DNA of 64,000 nucleotides from Abelmoschus esculentus (lineage: Eukaryota; Streptophyta; Magnoliopsida; Malvales; Malvaceae): contig JAUCBN010000038.1 in assembly GCA_035048815.1 (NCBI GenBank), positions 11,932,001 to 11,996,000 of the forward strand, in the 5' to 3' direction. Shown here one piece after another: positions 21,867 to 34,091 of this stretch. A program made the position numbers and the translations under genes. Within the stretch, counting starts at the first letter, position 1, and each line of letters opens with the position of its first letter. The notes below the pieces were generated by a model that worked only from the letters and a program-made list of their open reading frames with translations, did no database searches and was not told the DNA's origin.

Positions 21867-23892
21867 GTTTTCTTTTTACTTTCTTTTATTGTATGTTTAT
21901 AAGTTATTTTCAAAACATGTCAAGCATGACAAACAATATTATGCTTGGCTAATTTTCTCAAGCCAAAGAGCTAGCAATGAAACGATTCGATCGTGAGTTT
22001 CGAACAAAGCATTAAATTTCCTTTTTTGGCAATCAGTCTCGTTTACATTTTTAAATTATTTCTTATCAAAAAGATGTCGTTGGTTTGTAAGTTGTTTAAA
22101 AATATAGTTGGGAGGAAGGATCAGCCTGTGGTATTTTGATTTTCTGTGAACACACTTAGCGACGGATCGCTAAGGAAAAACGAGATCAAAAACGATTCTT
22201 GGTGAGACAACTTCTGAGTCAGACTTTTCTAGTTTTTTAAAACTAAGTATTTTAACGACGATAGATGTGGGTAATTTACTTAAGAATCGGCTTCCGAAGA
22301 TAGACTTGGTAAGATCGGTTATATGTGCGAAAAGCAAGTTGCAATGGGTTGGACCTTGCAGACTGTAATCGACATGAATTCCGAAGGAAAATACATTTCA
22401 ATGATCGAAAGAATCAAATCAAAGCTAGCTTGAGGCGATTTTATTATTTTTGATATCTCAACTTTTTTTCTTCTTTAATTTGCTTCTACTTTTTAATTAA
22501 TTACTTAATTTCACTTTGATTATTTTAAATCTCGACTATCACTCCTTTTTATTTATTGTTGCAGATCCTGAATTAAAAATGATGATATATTGGATTATGA
22601 AATACGAAATTCCCTGTGGATCGATCCTCTTCCACTTTTCTACCTTTCTCTTATTTATTTTATTTTCGAAGAGGCTTTATTTTATTTTGATGAGTTAAAA
22701 CGATACTTGTCATCACTTTATTTTCTTTATTAGTTGTAATTCAATATTCTATCAAGTTTACTTTATTAGTTATAATTTAGTAAAAAATATATTAAAATTT
22801 TATAATAACTAGGTACAAATTATAACTAACAATGAGTCACTATATTTTAAATGAAAGTAAACAATAAATCTAGTTTGTAATTGATACTTGATAGTTGTTC
22901 GAAAATTGTAGATAGGTGATTTAATCATTTCATTTGTTTTATTAGTTAATAAGTGAACAAAAATCATAATTATTTGTAGCTTGAAAAGCTGAGAATATTA
23001 GAAAATGACTAGTCTGTCGAATGTTTTTTTACATATTTTTTCATTAGTTCATGTGTTTTCGTATACAATATCAGTTTTGGTTAATAATTGATGTTTGTCT
23101 TGTCGGTACCTTGATAATAGAGCATGCTTTAGTATTTATTGATTGTTGCTATTTGAATGCTCATTGTCTCTTTTGTTAGATATGTATCGGATGATGAAAT
23201 GAACATGTCGCTTTGTGTACTTATTTATTTAAGTACGTATACGGCTTAACTAATTTTTGTCATAATTTTCAATCAATTATCGATTTAAGTACGTATGTCA
23301 CCACTATAATAGTGAACTAGTTTCTTCAATAGGTATGAAAAATAAAATATTAAATGCTAATAAACTATTTGTTGATTATCTAGCTTAATTGATATGTTTT
23401 GCGCTTAAATTATTTATGTTGATAAATTTAACAAATTTATTATATATTTTATAGTTTTTGGTATCTTTTTAGCAAATTTACTAATTTTCTCTAATTGTAA
23501 CCACCAAAAGTTTGAGGATTAGGACTCTTAATTTGATGAACAATAAAAAATTTAGCATTAACAAATCACATATCCATAGTTTTTATGTGTTGCAGCTTTT
23601 TGTTCTTAATTCTTCAATGTGTTATTTATTTTTGGATAATATTAGTTTGTGCTTTTTCGTATTTAATGTGCTGTAGTTTTTTCTTTTGATTTTTAACTTA
23701 AGAATGATAATATTAAATTATTATATTTGATATTACAGATGAGTGTATCATAAGGGGCCGGCTCAAAACTTATAAAAGTTCTTCTCTTTCTAAACTCAAT
23801 AACCCAATAAATAATAAGACTATCCGAAAAAAGCAATAACCAAGAGCACCATGTTAAAAATATTTATCTAAATTTTTAATAGAAGTTGGTTG

Positions 23893-25711
23893 AATAGGAC
23901 AAGATGAATTCTTTGTGATAATACTTAGTGAAGGTTCTACAACTTATCTGAATAATTATTTGAAGATATACTTTAATAGACCTCAAGGTAATATTGTAGA
24001 TCTTAAACAAATAGAATTAGCATTTGATAAGACTACAACTGACCTTGAAAGTGAGATAATAACTTTTTTAACTTGGAAGTTTGATGAAAAATTATTAGAA
24101 AGACATTAATTCACATGATAATCGTGGATGAACTAACTTTTTAAATTATGTAGGAAAAATGCTTCAAGTTATTTTTTCTATTTCATGTTCAAGATTTTAT
24201 CTTTTATCTCGTTATACTGTTAAAATAGATTGTCTAGATTTATTCAACTCCATGAAGAGCTTAATGAAGATTTTTTTGGTATAGATACAAAAATAATCCG
24301 TTTGACAACTGATACTTAAATTTTACTGTAAAAGGTATCATATATGGTTCTAACAACACATTGGATAGATGTTGAATAAATGTTGCAAAAAAAAAATAAT
24401 TAGTTTTTGTTTGATATCTTCTCATAAAGGTGAAAGCATAGGTCAAGTCCTTAAAAAAAATATTCGAGACTGAGGGATTGAGAGGGTCTACATTATTACA
24501 GTGGATAATGCATCTGCTAATAGTGTTGGTATTAAATATTTGAGAAGAAAACTGAACCATCAAAATACTTATATTACGAACTAGAAATATATGCATACAA
24601 GATATGTTGCACACATTATTAATCCCATCATCGAAGGTGTAAAGTATGTTTCTATGTCTTTTGATCAGATTAGAGCTGTTGTGAGGTACATATGAGTATC
24701 ACCATCAAGGATAAAATAATTCTACAATAAAAAAAAGACTGAATGATATATACCTACTAGGCAGAACTCAATATATATGATATTAAAGGTTGCTGAAAAA
24801 TATGAGTATATATTTGATTCATATGCTCATAAAGACCATTTTTTTTTTGACCTCACAGCTAGAGATAGAGTCTTGATAATTGATGATTGAAAAAATATTC
24901 AAAGAACTATAAAAGTTTCAAAGTCATTTTATGATCTTACATTAAAGATATCTTGATCATTGCATATTATCTATCATTTCATTTTTAAAATATTGATGGA
25001 TATACATTGTTTATTGAATGAATAAAAAAATTGTGGAGATTTAGACATAATATTCACAACTTCCAAAATGAGAGACAAGTACAATAAGTATTGAATGATA
25101 CAAAAAATATACATTTTTTAGTTTATTTGACAATAATCTTAGATCCACAACGTAAAATGAGTTTTCTCTAATTTGGTTGTGAGTATGATTGAAAAAGATT
25201 TGGGTTGTTTGTTTGATAAATAATCTTCTATTATTGAGAGAATTGTGTTTCATAAAGGTTAATAAAGTATTCCAACAAAAGTTTCTAAACCTATGAAATC
25301 AAATTAATCAAAGATGAGTTTGGCTGTGAACAATACCTATTGAAGAAGCAACATGTTGGTTTGGAAAATAAATCTTAGTTGGATAAATTTTTTCTTGAGA
25401 AGAAAGACATAAACAATACAAGTTCATTTTATATGTTGTGTTGGTGAAAACTGAATAGTTCAAGATATTTTTCTTGTACAAATGGCTCGAAATGTTTTCT
25501 CTATTCTCATTTCAACAGTTGTCTCAGAAAGTGCATTCAATATGGGTGAACATGTTCTAGATGATTTTAGAAGCTCGTTAACTTCGACGATGGTGGAAGC
25601 TTTGATTTGCACTCAGGATTGACTTTGAAAACTTAAAGACTCTATCAACCTTGATAAATATAATGTGAAACTTCAAGACATGAAAGATGATGATATTAGT
25701 TTTTATGAATA
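23893..25711 (+). pseudogene. hAT-family transposase relic (BED finger / RICESLEEPER-like)
   Basis: The plus strand carries a decayed plant hAT transposase. 23915-24106 reads STTYLNNYLK then LAFDKTTTDLESE, the region just after a BED zinc finger; the finger's cysteines are not preserved. About 24498-24557 reads ITVDNASANSVGIKYL, a core catalytic-region landmark. Near 24790 is VAEKYEYIFDSYA. 25521-25620 reads VSESAF then HVLDDFRSSL then MVEALICTQD, the C-terminal hATC dimerisation region, ending at a stop at 25621. Many stops and frameshifts lie between, so it cannot make protein. Domesticated relatives exist in plants, but this copy is not one. Terminal inverted repeats were not found. Confidence 0.85.
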
Positions 25712-26446
25712 AAGTTGATATTTTATATCATTTATATTATATGGTTATTTATAATTTAATTAACATATTTATTTTTAAATTTATTAGATTTATCAAGAAT
25801 ATCAAAAAATTAAAAAATATTTTTAAAGTTGTCGATAGTACATGAAGAAGAATAAGATACTTAAGGTATTTAAAAATTCAAGAAGAAGAGGTATGTTATA
25901 ATTTATTTCTTACATTGTTTAAATTAGCTTTTTTAATAATTTGTAAGAATAAAAATATAACCTTTTAGAGTATATAATTTAAACTTTCTTCTTTATTCAA
26001 ATTATTGTATTAATTAAGGATTTATTTTATATATGTTAAATTAAGACAATACTATTCACGCGATTTTCTTTTGGTTGTAGGTGATTGGGTTGATATTTTA
26101 TTTTTTAAAGACTATTTCCACACTTTAATTTATTTAGTGTTTGTTGATGCAAAATTATTTTAGTATAGATTATTGTCTTTTAATTTTTTATTAGTTTGGA
26201 TGATTGTATCATTTTTTTTATTGTCGAATTTCTTAAACTCTAATGTATTCTTACGCGGTTTAGTTATTAATTTATTTTGGAGCACTATTTTTCTCATTTC
26301 ATTATCTTGATTCTCACTACGACATGACCTGGATAAGAAAGAGTTTTTAATGACGCTCATTGTTTAATGAAATAGCATGATTTATGTATAAAAAATATTA
26401 AAAATATATTTGTCGTACATATATCATGAATTTTGTCTTACCTTAT
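25712..26446. other. AT-rich DNA after the hAT relic
   Basis: Very AT-rich, no recognised protein or RNA. It may include the right end of the hAT element, but I could not identify a terminal inverted repeat or an 8-bp target duplication. Confidence 0.5.
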
Positions 26447-26876
26447 AAATTCTTATTTGGTGATAAACAAACACTTTGTGACACAAGATGGATATGTAAA
26501 TTCAAGTGTATTAGGAGCTAGGTGAGTGCTTTAGAGTAAAAAATCAACCTTTAAGAGGGATTTTAGTTTGATTTGTTTTTCGTCTTGTTTAAGAGATTTC
26601 CTAAAGGCTCGGGTTGTGAGCTTTGGATGTTACGCTTGTAAGTATGTATAGGTTATTAAGGTTTCCTACTAAGCCTTAAAAATATGACAAATTCTTAGTG
26701 AATTGGTGAAATCTATAGTGGGAAGCTAAGGTAGTGGATGTAGGATTTGGTTAGACATTTAAAACACTATAAAATTCTTGTGTGAATCTTTATTCATTTG
26801 TTTCCCACCATAAATCACACAACCAACCACTTCTCCACCCCTTTTCGATCATTTTGGTTGTAGGATCGAACCTAAC
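26447..26876 (+). repeat. Copia-type LTR fragment (3' half)
   Basis: Shares AATTCAAGTGTATTAGGA-type wording, GGCTCGGGTTGTGAG-like and GTGAAATC...AAGGTAGTGGATGTAGG with the 3' halves of the LTRs at 28340-29471 and 45584-46744, and ends CCTAACA. The 5' half with the TTTCGATAC cluster is absent. No clear primer site follows, so it may be a truncated solo LTR. Confidence 0.6.
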
Positions 26877-27894
26877 ATATCAAGATCTTATACTCATGGG
26901 ATTGAGATCTGCATCAATAAAATATTGAGATCGTCGATCTATGCTTGGAATGCCCCATCAAGTCTTTTGGAATGAGGTTCACATCTACACACTATCAAGA
27001 CCCTTAATTCAGAAGTCTTCAAGGTATTGCAACACTTATCTCTAGGTATCTAGATCCCTCCATACAAGGACTTAACTAATTAGGTTTTCTATTAGCACAT
27101 ACGGATACCACTTTTACACAACACACAACGTCTACACAAAATTCATACCACATGCAATTTTAAAAAAATTACCAGAATCCTATGATTTTTATCAATTAAT
27201 ATGCCATTACATTAAGCTTATTAATTTATTAGCATGTTATAAAGTATACATTATTCATTCTTATTAATTTATCTCGTTATTCAAGGTAACTCAACTAAAT
27301 AGACATCCCTTCAGTATACAAAAAGAACCCAAAAATTATATAACATACAATAACTTTTGATCCACCAAGGATCTTTATGATTTGCTCTAATAAGAAATCA
27401 CTCACGCCTTATCAAGTTGATAATATATTATAAAGGTATGCTTTAATCATCTTTATTAATTTCCTCATTCATTCGAATTATCTCATTTCTTAAGGTGTAA
27501 ATCAATTTTTTTAATATTTCTTAGTTACTTATATCTCCAATCGGTATTTTAGATTATTCAACTCAATGGTAATGATACTCGAATATGATTATCAACACAG
27601 TATCAGATGCTAACGAAATAAACAAACATATCAATATTAATCAGCTTATTAGAAATTCTCAATTTCCACAAGTATCAGTATGGTTCAACCTATATTGGTA
27701 TGGCTCCAATCGCTTATTGGTACAATCAAGCTCATACTGACACCTAACATTCGGGTTCATACAATTTCTTTAAATTATAATGTTATAAAATTTATTTGGT
27801 CCCTCAAACCTATGAAAGTTATTAGAGTTAGTTACTAACGTGTTTAATCTATTACTATTATTTATCGCCTTTATGATCAATTATTAGAATATAT
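26877..27894 (-). other. AT-rich flank, probably the end of an old LTR
   Basis: No coding signal. It continues the degraded LTR described for 27895-30291 without a clear lower boundary. A weak group of GGTATGG/GGTACAATC motifs lies at 27665-27760. Confidence 0.4.
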
Positions 27895-30291
27895 GTATTA
27901 TTATCTTTTCGACCCCCTACGTTAATTACGAATTGGAAATATTAATATTAAAACCTCAAACATCCAAAAAATACAATAACATAATTTGACAGGTATTACA
28001 TAGATATACGAATCTCCGCACCTTAACATACAATATGTTAATCTATACGAGTCATATCATATTAGCAATATTATCAAACATCACACATATATTAATTTCA
28101 TACCATCAATCATTATCACATTCATATTCATCATCCACCTAATTTGCATATTCTAACAAGAAAAACAATATCATTTATGATGCACATGAAACAATCAAAG
28201 TTTGAGGTGTATGAACCTTAAGCCAATACTTCTAAAATCCTCATTCGAGTTTCTCGAATATTATACTCAATTCGATATAAAAACTTAAATAATCTTGATA
28301 TAAAAACAAATATGACAATACATTAATTACATGTATCTCTGTTGGGATATTAGTTTTGATATAATATTTAAATTTTTTTTGGACTAATTTGAAAAAATTT
28401 CAAAAATAATTCTTATGCTCTAACAACTTGAAAATAAATTTGATAAGTTTTTGAGAGGTTTTAAAAGTGTTTGAAACACTTTAAAGTAGTCAAACTTGTG
28501 TTTTTAATATGGTTGTTTTAATACAAGCTTTGCTATTTCTATACACCTAAGGATTTCAAGCTATATATTCAACATTGTCAAACCCATAATGATATAAGCT
28601 TATAGTGTATCGATATAGATTGTTTTAATATACCCATATGGTGTTTCGATACATGTTATTTCGATACACCCATATCATATTTTGATACACCATTAATGAC
28701 TATTTGAAAAAAAAACCATAAGCTAGTAGTCGTATCGATATAACCATTGATAGTTTTGATACGGAGTGTTTTAATACACCTAGAGGTGTTTTGATATACA
28801 CTTCTTCATTTCACGTTCAACGAATCATTTCTAAATAAGTTGTATCGATAAAGTCACCACGTGTATCAATACATCTAACACCAAAATAGGAAATATGTTT
28901 GGAAATCAGCTCCAAATGAATCCAATTCAATTCCAAGTACTTGGAACTCATTTGGGAGGATAAAAAGACCTTTCAAGTATCTAAAATCAATAATGATTCA
29001 ATTATCAACATCTATCATGAATGTAAATTTATCATAATGCTCAAATTCTTACTTTTAGGATGGACAAACACTTTGATAAAATGTATATGCAAAATCAAGT
29101 GTATTAGGAATTGGGTAAGTGGTCAAGTATGCAAACAAACACCTATTAGAGTGATTTTCAATTTTTTTAGAATCTCTCTTGATCAAGAGTGTTCCCAAGA
29201 CTCGACTTGTGAGTTTTTAGATGCTAGGCTTGTGATTGATTCTAAGTTGTAATGGTTGCCTCCTTAACCTAGAAAATGAGATGAATTTTTAGTTAATTGG
29301 TGAAATCCTTAGTGAAGAGTTAAGGTAGTGAATATAGGTGTTTTTTAGAAGACTAAACCACTATAAATCTTTGTGCATATTATTCTATCTCTTAGCTTCC
29401 TCTTCAATCAACCATAAATAAATCTTCTCCACTCTTAGCAAGCAACGGTTGAGTGATCATCGAGCCTAATAATCTCCTATACTATTCACAAGTTTTAAAT
29501 GCATAAAAATAGCTTACAAAGTTTGAATTTGGAAAAATAGACTATACTTTTGGATCTAGAACGTCGGAAAATTCTCAGGTAGTGGCCCTTCCAAAGTCAA
29601 CGTTCGCTCAATGTTGGTTAAAGGTCTAGTCAAGCCCTAATGATCTGGTGCAGCATAGGTGCATGGTAGCTACTATACAGTCACAAGCTATGATCTACTG
29701 CACCCAAAACCACGTAAACCTGAGTGTGGGATCCACTCTCGTTGGCGATGCGTGGGAGGCCTTCTGGTGTCTGAACGATAGTGATGAGCTCCAAACTCAT
29801 TGTTCTCTAGTCGCTGATTTCGATGGTGATCTCTCATTGAGGGAGTGATGGCTAGAACGCATTGAACGAGCTTCCATAAAACTTTTATCATTCTCACTTA
29901 AACGAATGGTAACTCTGACAGTGACACGATGACCATCATTGAACTCATATTGATGAGGTCTTTCCAACGATACCAGTGATATGATTTGTGATATCTCTAG
30001 TTATAGTGAAACGGTTTTGAAACCTTGCATCCTTATTTTGCTCTTCCATTTTCTCTTTTCTTTCTTCTCAATTTTTTTCTATCCTCTTATCCCATCCACC
30101 CCTTTTTATTCAAACTTATTATATTATATTTATTTTTTATTATTATTTTAAACCCTTTAATAAAAAATTACCATCTTCAATTTAATTATTACAAAGCCCA
30201 AGTCTCATATCTCAAACGAGATCTTAACGTAAAGGCTCAAATAATTAGGTTAAAGGCTCAATTCGCAAAGCTCAAAATATGAGTCGTTACG
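27895..30291 (-). repeat. Old Gypsy-type LTR, minus strand, split by a Copia solo LTR
   Basis: The left part (27895-28339) is the reverse complement of 54180-54660, sharing for example GCATCATAAATGA, AATTAGGTGGATGAT, GATTTTAG and ATAATAATAC. The right part (29472-30291) begins on the minus strand with CGTAACGACTC and resembles 50546-51354, sharing TTGACTAGACC and TTGAGC near 29610-29630. Together they form a second, inverted copy of the same LTR family. It was split by a plus-strand Copia LTR at 28340. No protein-coding content is evident; the frames at 29648-29897 are not recognised. Confidence 0.6.
28340..29471 (+). mobile_element. Copia solo LTR with perfect 5-bp target duplication
   Basis: Starts TGTTGGGATATTAG and ends CCTAATA (CA decayed to TA), flanked by ATCTC at 28335-28339 and ATCTC at 29472-29476. 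The first 110 bp run parallel to the LTR at 45584 (TTTTGATATAATATTT, GGACTAATTTGAAAA, CAACTTGAAAATAA). A cluster of TTTCGATACA motifs lies at 28605-28880. With no internal region and an intact duplication, this is the product of recombination between the two LTRs of a once complete element. Confidence 0.85.
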
Positions 30292-30599
30292 TTTGTTTGA
30301 CCAATTCTTTCCACTTTTACCCTAAAATCCCATATGTTCCCAGTCATCCATATTGAGCGGTTTCTTCGACACGAACTAGTGGCATTTGAATTGTCTAAGA
30401 ATCTTATTGTTTTAAAATAACTCGACAATCGTAAAATATACCAACAACATTATCGAACATCAATTGGTATCTTCATAGCCATCATTCGAAGTCAATTCTC
30501 GAAGATTATCATCCAAATATGACATCCAATAGAACTAAAACAATACGTACATAAACACAAAAATTGAACTATGCATTACTTGCTCTTCGCAATGCATGA

Positions 30600-31065
30600 T
30601 GTTATGATTAGGTTTGGTTTTAGGATGATTTAGAAAGGACTTAAGAGAATAGAAGAAAGGATATGAGAGAATAGATTGGAATAAGGTAAAAGAAGAGAGT
30701 TTTCTGTATTTTCATTCATGATTTTTCTTCCCATTACATCTTCCATATTTGTATTACCCTAGCTCACAAGGACAGCTGGTCTAACAGATTCTCAACAGAA
30801 ATTAAAATAACAATTATTGAATTAAAAACAAAAAGGACATTAACGGCAGTAGCTTCCAGAATATCTTCAAACGTTTTCCATCCATACTCAAACGATGTTG
30901 TTCCCTTTGTTACTGTACGATGTCGTATCATTCAGCTGAGTGGAATTCTTGATTCCCAAATTGCCTTCGATCTTCCCTATTTCCATCAGCCCTAATTTCT
31001 CCCCCATTTCCTTCAGCCCTAATTTCTTCCCTCTTTTCAGCCCTAATTCGCCTGACAACATAACA
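30600..31065 (-). repeat. 3' LTR of the chromovirus (466 bp)
   Basis: TGTTATGATTAGG...GACAACATAACA, nearly identical to 35313-35776. On the minus strand it follows the polypurine tract at 31066-31080. The pol reading frame runs through the tract and into this LTR, to a stop at 30888. Confidence 0.95.
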
Positions 31066-31320
31066 ATACCCCCAGCTGCAGAAGATCCTTGACCCCAAGG
31101 ATTAAAATCTGGAAATTGTGCGATCAAGCTAGTGTAGTCTTCCCAAGTAGCATCTTCGGGTCCCAAATTCGTCCACTGAATAAGGAGTTGTGTAACGGCC
31201 GTGTTGTTGCGCTTGACCATACGTTTATCCAAAACCAGGGCGGGGTAGATCTTCAAGTTGCCTTCGTCATCAACATCGGGTAGGTTTGAGGAAGGTACTG
31301 TTCCTTGTCCAACTTTTCAT
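30888..31320 (-). pseudogene. Integrase C-terminus and chromodomain of the chromovirus
   Basis: The frame reads LKIYPALVLDKRMVKRNNT then LLIQWTNLGPEDATWEDY and LIAQFPDF. This is the linker and chromodomain (W-x(n)-ATWE signature) at the end of chromoviral integrases, which in the family directs insertion toward particular chromatin. The same frame continues through the polypurine tract into the 3' LTR for about 60 residues. The first aromatic strand of the chromodomain is short but the ATWE region is clear. Confidence 0.85.
31066..31080 (-). other. Polypurine tract of the chromovirus
   Basis: On the minus strand TGCAGCTGGGGGTAT directly precedes the 3' LTR. It is translated in the pol frame, so coding and priming functions overlap. 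Confidence 0.8.
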
Positions 31321-31662
31321 TTCAAAAGACTGACGTGGAAAATCGGATGGATCTTACAGTGGGCAGGTAAATCCAATTCATAAGCCACTAAGCCGATGCG
31401 TTTTTTTGATTTTGTAGGGACCATAGAAGCGGGCAGCAAGTTTCACATGGCTGCGGACAGCGACTGAAGACTGTTTATACGGCTGTAACTTGAGGTAAAC
31501 CTCCTCACCAACATGAAATTCCCGTTCTGATCTGTGCTTTTCTGTGTTCTGTTTCATTTTATGCTGGGCTTTGAGTAGTTGATCCTTGAGTAGTCGATTG
31601 AGGTGTTGTCGATTGGCTAAGACATCTTGAACATTTTGGACGACACTGGTAGTCTCCCAATT

Positions 31663-32500
31663 CTACATTAGAGGCTTATAGCCATACATGGCTTCAAAGG
31701 GAGTGATTCCCAAAGCTGTGTGATAATTCGAATTGTACCACCATTCAGCCTGTGGTAACAATTTAGCCCAACCTGTAGGTTTTAAAAAACACATACACCG
31801 TAGATATTGCTCTAAACATTGATTTAATCGTTCAGATTGCCCGTTAGTTTCTGGGTGATATGTTGTACTAAAGAAAGTAGTAGTGCCCAATTGCTTCATC
31901 AGTTCTTTCCAGAAAAGACCGGTGAAGGTTCTGTCTCTGTCTGAAATGGCTACCTTAGGCTGGCCATGGAGTTTATATACCTGGTCTAAATAAAGTCGAG
32001 CAACCTCTAGGGCAGTATAGGGATGCGATAGAGACAAAAATGACTATACTTGGTAAATTTATCAATGATTACCAGTATGCAATTAAAGGTAAGAGATTTG
32101 GGCAAACCTTCAATGAAGTCCATAGTAATAGTTTCTCATGCTTGTTTGGGAACAGGAAGAGGCTGAAGTAGACCTGGCTTTGAGATATGCTCCACCTTGG
32201 TCCGTTGACAGACCTCACAAGCAGCAACATACTGTTTCACCATTAAATTCATCCCTGGCCAATAAAAATAAAGTTTCAGCCTATGATAAGTCCCTTGAAT
32301 TCCTGAATGCCCCCCTTGGGGTGAATCATGCATTCCCTGAAGAAGTTGTTGTCGTAGGTCTCCATTGCAGCCAATATAGACTCGAGTCCTGTACCTTAGG
32401 ATACCCCTCTGTAGTGTCCAATCCTCTTTGTCGTTTTTATCAAGAAAAAGCATTGGAAGAATTTCTTGAGCCAAGGGGTCCTGCTCATAACTTTGTTTTC
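31663..32500 (-). pseudogene. Chromovirus integrase (zinc region and catalytic core)
   Basis: 32136-32474 has the H-H-C-C zinc region: GGHSGIQGTYHRLK, then YWPGM, then CEVCQRTK. 31663-32037 has the catalytic core: KVAISDRDRTF with an acidic residue of the active triad, then TTYHPETNGQSERLNQCLEQ with the conserved glutamate, then WAEWWYNS-like wording. A break at about 32040-32130 separates the two, where the first catalytic aspartate segment should lie. Integration of the DNA copy is the family's role. Confidence 0.85.
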
Positions 32501-32533
32501 AAAAGCAAAATTTTTTTGTGAAATCTGGAAGTG

Positions 32534-33445
32534 CTAGGACAGGTGCTCTGCACATTGTGCTTTAAGTTGATGAAAAGAGTCTGTAGCTTCCTCATTCCAA
32601 ACAAACTTATCCTTTTTCAATAAGTTGGTCAAGGGTCTACTAATCTCCCCAAATCCTCGGATGAATTTTCTGTAGTACCCTATGAGACCCAAAAAACCTC
32701 GTAGAGCTTTGATGTTCTTAGGTAGTGGCCAATTTTTTATGGCCTCAACCTTAGTTGGGTTTGTTGCCACCCCTTCACAAGAAATAATGTACCCTAAGTA
32801 CTCAATCTGCTTTTGGCCAAAAAACATTTACTCTTTTTGGCATATAATTGGTTCTGTCTAAGGATCTCAAATACCAGTTGGAGGTGCTGCAAATGGGTTG
32901 TCAAGTTGGGACTATACACTAGAATATCATAAAAAAAACTAGCACAAATTGTCTAAGATATGACTTAAACAATTCATTCATCAAAGATTGAAATGTAGCA
33001 GGTGCGTTAGTTAGGCCAAAAGGCATCACCTTGAACTCGTAGTGGCCTTGATAAATTCTGAAAGCTGTCTTAGGGATGTCTTCTGCTCTTATCCTTATCT
33101 GCCAGTAATCAGACCGCAAATCAATCTTAGAAAAATATACTACTCTAGCCAACTCATCCAACAAATTTTCACTATAGGAATTGAAAATTTGTTCTTGATT
33201 GTCATAGAATTGAGTTGTCTATAATCAACACAAAGCCTCCAACTACTATCCTTTTTCTTAACCAATAGGCAAGGAGATGCAAAAGGGTTGGTACTCGTCT
33301 GAATGATGGATGCAGCTAACATTTCTTTTATTTGCCTTTCAACTTCAGCTTTTTGATAATGAGGAAACCTGTAGGGTCGTAGGTTAACTGGTTGGGCATC
33401 CTTTTTTAGTGTAATAGCATGATCACAATTTCTAGAGGGAGGCAT
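32534..33445 (-). pseudogene. Chromovirus reverse transcriptase, frameshifted at the active site
   Basis: 33140-33445 reads VNLRPYRFPHYQKAEVE, then SPCLLVKKKDSSWRLCVDYR with the conserved D-Y-R. 32919-33164 reads FSKIDLRSDYWQIRI with the first catalytic aspartate, then MPFGLTNAPATFQ. The frame is lost in a run of eight T's at about 32930, just at the F-x-D-D catalytic pair, where one aspartate codon also appears changed. 32534-32827 reads IEYLGYIISCEGV then LRGFLGLIGYYRKFI, the connection region. The frame ends in the stump before RNase H. Confidence 0.9.
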
Positions 33446-33478
33446 TCCTTTTGGCTTCTCAAATATTGTCTAATATTG

Positions 33479-34070
33479 TTATAGTAGAGGAAGTAACTGT
33501 TCTGGAATAACCATTTCAGTAGATTCTGCACTTTGTAAATATATTTCACCACAAAGAGAAGGGTCTTTATCTGCCATTTTTTGTAATTTCTCCTCTAAAA
33601 TTAATTTTACTTTAGGACTGCTTTGGCCCCCTTGTAAGATGATTTCTTCTCCCTCTTTTTCTCTCTTGAACTTTAATATCATTTCATTAAAATCCAATGT
33701 AATAGGGTTGTACCTTTTCATCCAGTCCACCCCTAACACCATGTCTGTTCCTCCCATTGTTAATACTCTGAAATCATATTCAAAGTTGTGACCCTACATT
33801 TTCCATTTCAGTGATTTCACCTTAGCTTTACTGTAGAGTTTCTCTCCATTTGCCACTGTTATAGTCAAAGGATGAGTTTGTTCCACTTTCACTCCTTCTT
33901 TAGCCCACTGTGGAGTCACGAAACTGTGTATACTGCCACTATCTACCAATATATTCAATATTTTACCCCTCACTACTCCCTGTAACCTTAGAGTATTGTA
34001 ACTCACCATGCCTGTTAGGGCATTCATAGAAATTTCTAGGTTCTCTGTCTCCATCACTTCTTCTGCCATG
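33479..34070 (-). pseudogene. Chromovirus protease region
   Basis: The frame contains ILVDSGSIHSFVTPQWA with the D-S-G aspartic protease site, then a stop near 33794. 33479-33757 resumes with MGGTDMVLGVDWMKRYNPI, the conserved LGxxW segment after the protease. It links gag to RT in the polyprotein. Confidence 0.85.
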
Positions 34071-34091
34071 ATATCATTTTCTGTTTCATCC

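Larger units (their letters stand above)
18615..23892. other. AT-rich intergenic DNA without recognised genes
   Basis: I see no conserved coding region here. Short frames (for example 20189-20380 and 22516-22698) have no recognised domain and are probably chance. 20790-20870 holds two or three copies of CACTCTAAGTGAGAACCACA. 21758-21866 has a TATA-like box followed by an AATAAA signal, annotated separately. 22140-22450 is less AT-rich but still uninformative. Confidence 0.6.

Noticed and set aside
23740..23790. Terminal inverted repeat of the hAT element at GGGGCCGGCTC
   Set aside because: No complementary end or 8-bp duplication found downstream of the transposase relic.
29648..29897. Overlapping ORFs of 66-69 residues on both strands
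   Set aside because: They lie in an old LTR with no recognised domain and no coding support beyond open frames.
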